A stretch of DNA of 9,159 bases from Dehalococcoidia bacterium (lineage in GTDB: Bacteria > Chloroflexota > Dehalococcoidia > Dehalococcoidales > UBA1222). This document shows, in pieces, positions 8,485-9,159 of this stretch. The first letter of the stretch is position 1. Every line of letters begins with the position of its first letter. The notes under the pieces were generated by a model. That model made no database searches. It had not been told where the DNA came from and saw nothing but the letters and a program-made list of their open reading frames with translations. The position numbers and the translations under genes were made by a program. The DNA lies in assembly GCA_009776515.1 (NCBI GenBank), contig WRNP01000064.1, forward strand, positions 1-9,159. The letters are read 5' to 3'.

Positions 8485-9048
8485 TTGAGGAGTGCAGGGA
8501 CGAACACGCTGAAAAAGTTTATGTACGCCATTTTTTGCCTGGGCGGCACATCGGTCATTATGGCTGGGTGTACCCTTTCCACGGCAGATGATTCTTTGAC
8601 AGTAGCGATACCAGTTGATGTCAATCCAGTTACGGCGTCAGATACCGACTCAATAGCTATATTGCTAGAGGAAATGGTGCCTGTGTTTCCCGATGGGATA
8701 TCTTTGTCATTCGAAGGATCTACCTACTCTGTTGGCGTCGAGGTACTAAATGCTGTGTGGAAAAATGATACAGATCGAGAGATACTGTTTGGACAAGTTT
8801 TTAGCATTCAAAAAAAAGTAAATGGTGATTGGGAGACATTAAACACCATAAATGGTGTGCCAGTCTTTCCGCTGATAGCATATCGTGTTTCACCTCATTC
8901 TCAAATGGACTGGACATATAGACTGCACAATTATGGTTGCCTTGAAGCAGGTTGTTACAGAATCGCATCCAGCTTTTGGCTATACTCTCCCATACCTACA
9001 GGCGACCCTAGGGGATACAGGGTATACGCAGAATTTATGGTGGCATAG
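8485..9048 (+). CDS. Lipoprotein with a C-terminal bacterial Ig-like (Big_14-like) domain
   Basis: Predicted membrane-anchored extracytoplasmic protein of unknown function, 187 residues from TTG 8485. Residues 9-29 form a lipoprotein signal: LKKF, a hydrophobic stretch, then MAG before Cys29, the probable lipidated residue. After a Ser/Thr/Asp-rich linker (30-70), residues about 72-187 match an Ig-like beta-sandwich pattern: NAVWKNDTDREILFGQVFSI, then KKVNGDWETL, IAYRVSPHSQMDWTYRL, LEAGCYRIASSF and a final YRVYAEFMV. This resembles the Big_14 family (N-T-x-x-I-x-F-G, DGxW, LxPGxYRI, YAEF). Two cysteines around LEAG could form a disulfide. The start is uncertain: TTG 8485 has GGAGAG seven bases or so upstream but inside a hairpin arm; CTG 8509 follows AGGGA and gives a textbook MKKF signal; ATG 8521 would lose the positive charges. 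It lies 79 bases after the protease gene and shares its low GC. Confidence 0.72.
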   Translation: MRSAGTNTLKKFMYAIFCLGGTSVIMAGCTLSTADDSLTVAIPVDVNPVTASDTDSIAILLEEMVPVFPDGISLSFEGSTYSVGVEVLNAVWKNDTDREILFGQVFSIQKKVNGDWETLNTINGVPVFPLIAYRVSPHSQMDWTYRLHNYGCLEAGCYRIASSFWLYSPIPTGDPRGYRVYAEFMVA

Positions 9049-9073
9049 CCATTATATGATTAACCACAAACTT

Positions 9074-9159
9074 TTAGAGTTTAGGTAATAGGCCCGCCTG
9101 GGCATCCAGCTCAAGCCCAAGCTTTTTAGCTAGATCACGCGTCTTTTTGGTGGTCTCCG
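9074..9159 (-). CDS. C-terminal end of an unidentified minus-strand protein (partial)
   Basis: Reading the minus strand, one frame is open from the window edge to a TAA at 9076-9074 and gives 27 residues, including DLAKKLGLELDAQAGLLPKL. The Lys/Leu-rich helical character and the return of higher GC suggest a real protein end; the other two minus frames stop within about 30 bases of the edge. It would converge on the lipoprotein gene, with 25 bases between the stops. Too short to identify. Confidence 0.4.
   Translation of the reverse strand, partial: ETTKKTRDLAKKLGLELDAQAGLLPKL

Noticed and set aside
9066..9085. AAACT/AGTTT small inverted repeat as a bidirectional terminator
   Set aside because: Five AT-rich pairs only; too weak to claim.
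8885..9088. Second plus-strand frame overlapping the end of the lipoprotein gene
   Set aside because: Overlaps the Ig-like domain in another frame, with no ribosome-binding site or recognisable motif.

Overview
The window is a bacterial chromosomal segment with six plus-strand genes plus one cut ATPase gene at the left edge, and the tail of a probable minus-strand gene at the right edge. No RNA genes, insertion sequences, CRISPR arrays or integrase genes were seen. The gene content (a dUTPase-like protein, a HypE/PurM-like AIR synthase family protein, CutA, a serine acetyltransferase with a C-terminal helical tail) and the moderately high GC fit an anaerobic lineage such as Chloroflexota (Dehalococcoidia-like). 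That placement is a weak inference from protein flavour only; no marker gene is present.

Region 1 (1-2895): the distal part of a calcium-type P-type ATPase with all phosphorylation motifs and the full set of SERCA-type side-chain calcium ligands, followed after 63 bases by a dUTPase/dCTP-deaminase superfamily protein whose motifs favour dUTPase. Region 2 (about 2989-5360): a plausible sigma-70-type promoter and a hairpin leader precede an AIR synthase family gene, then cutA and cysE with short gaps. This looks like one transcription unit. The AIR synthase protein keeps the fold but has lost several residues normally conserved for Mg-ATP handling, so it may be a pseudoenzyme. Region 3 (5530-7329): a complete homodimeric ABC exporter after a 169-base spacer in which no convincing promoter was found.

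Region 4 (about 7330-9070) differs clearly: lower GC, AT-ending codons and secreted-type products. It holds a chymotrypsin/streptogrisin-like serine protease with a complete His-Asp-Ser triad but no visible signal peptide or good start codon, and a lipoprotein with a bacterial Ig-like (Big_14-like) domain. A perfect 14-base-pair inverted repeat lies between them. This pair looks acquired and is the most accessory part of the window. Convergent to it, the last 86 bases probably encode the C-terminus of an unidentified minus-strand protein.

Functionally, the left three regions are housekeeping: ion export, nucleotide sanitation, metal tolerance, cysteine synthesis and lipid/drug export. No defence or other novel multi-gene system is clearly visible. 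The best leads are the degenerate HypE-like protein and the protease-lipoprotein pair.
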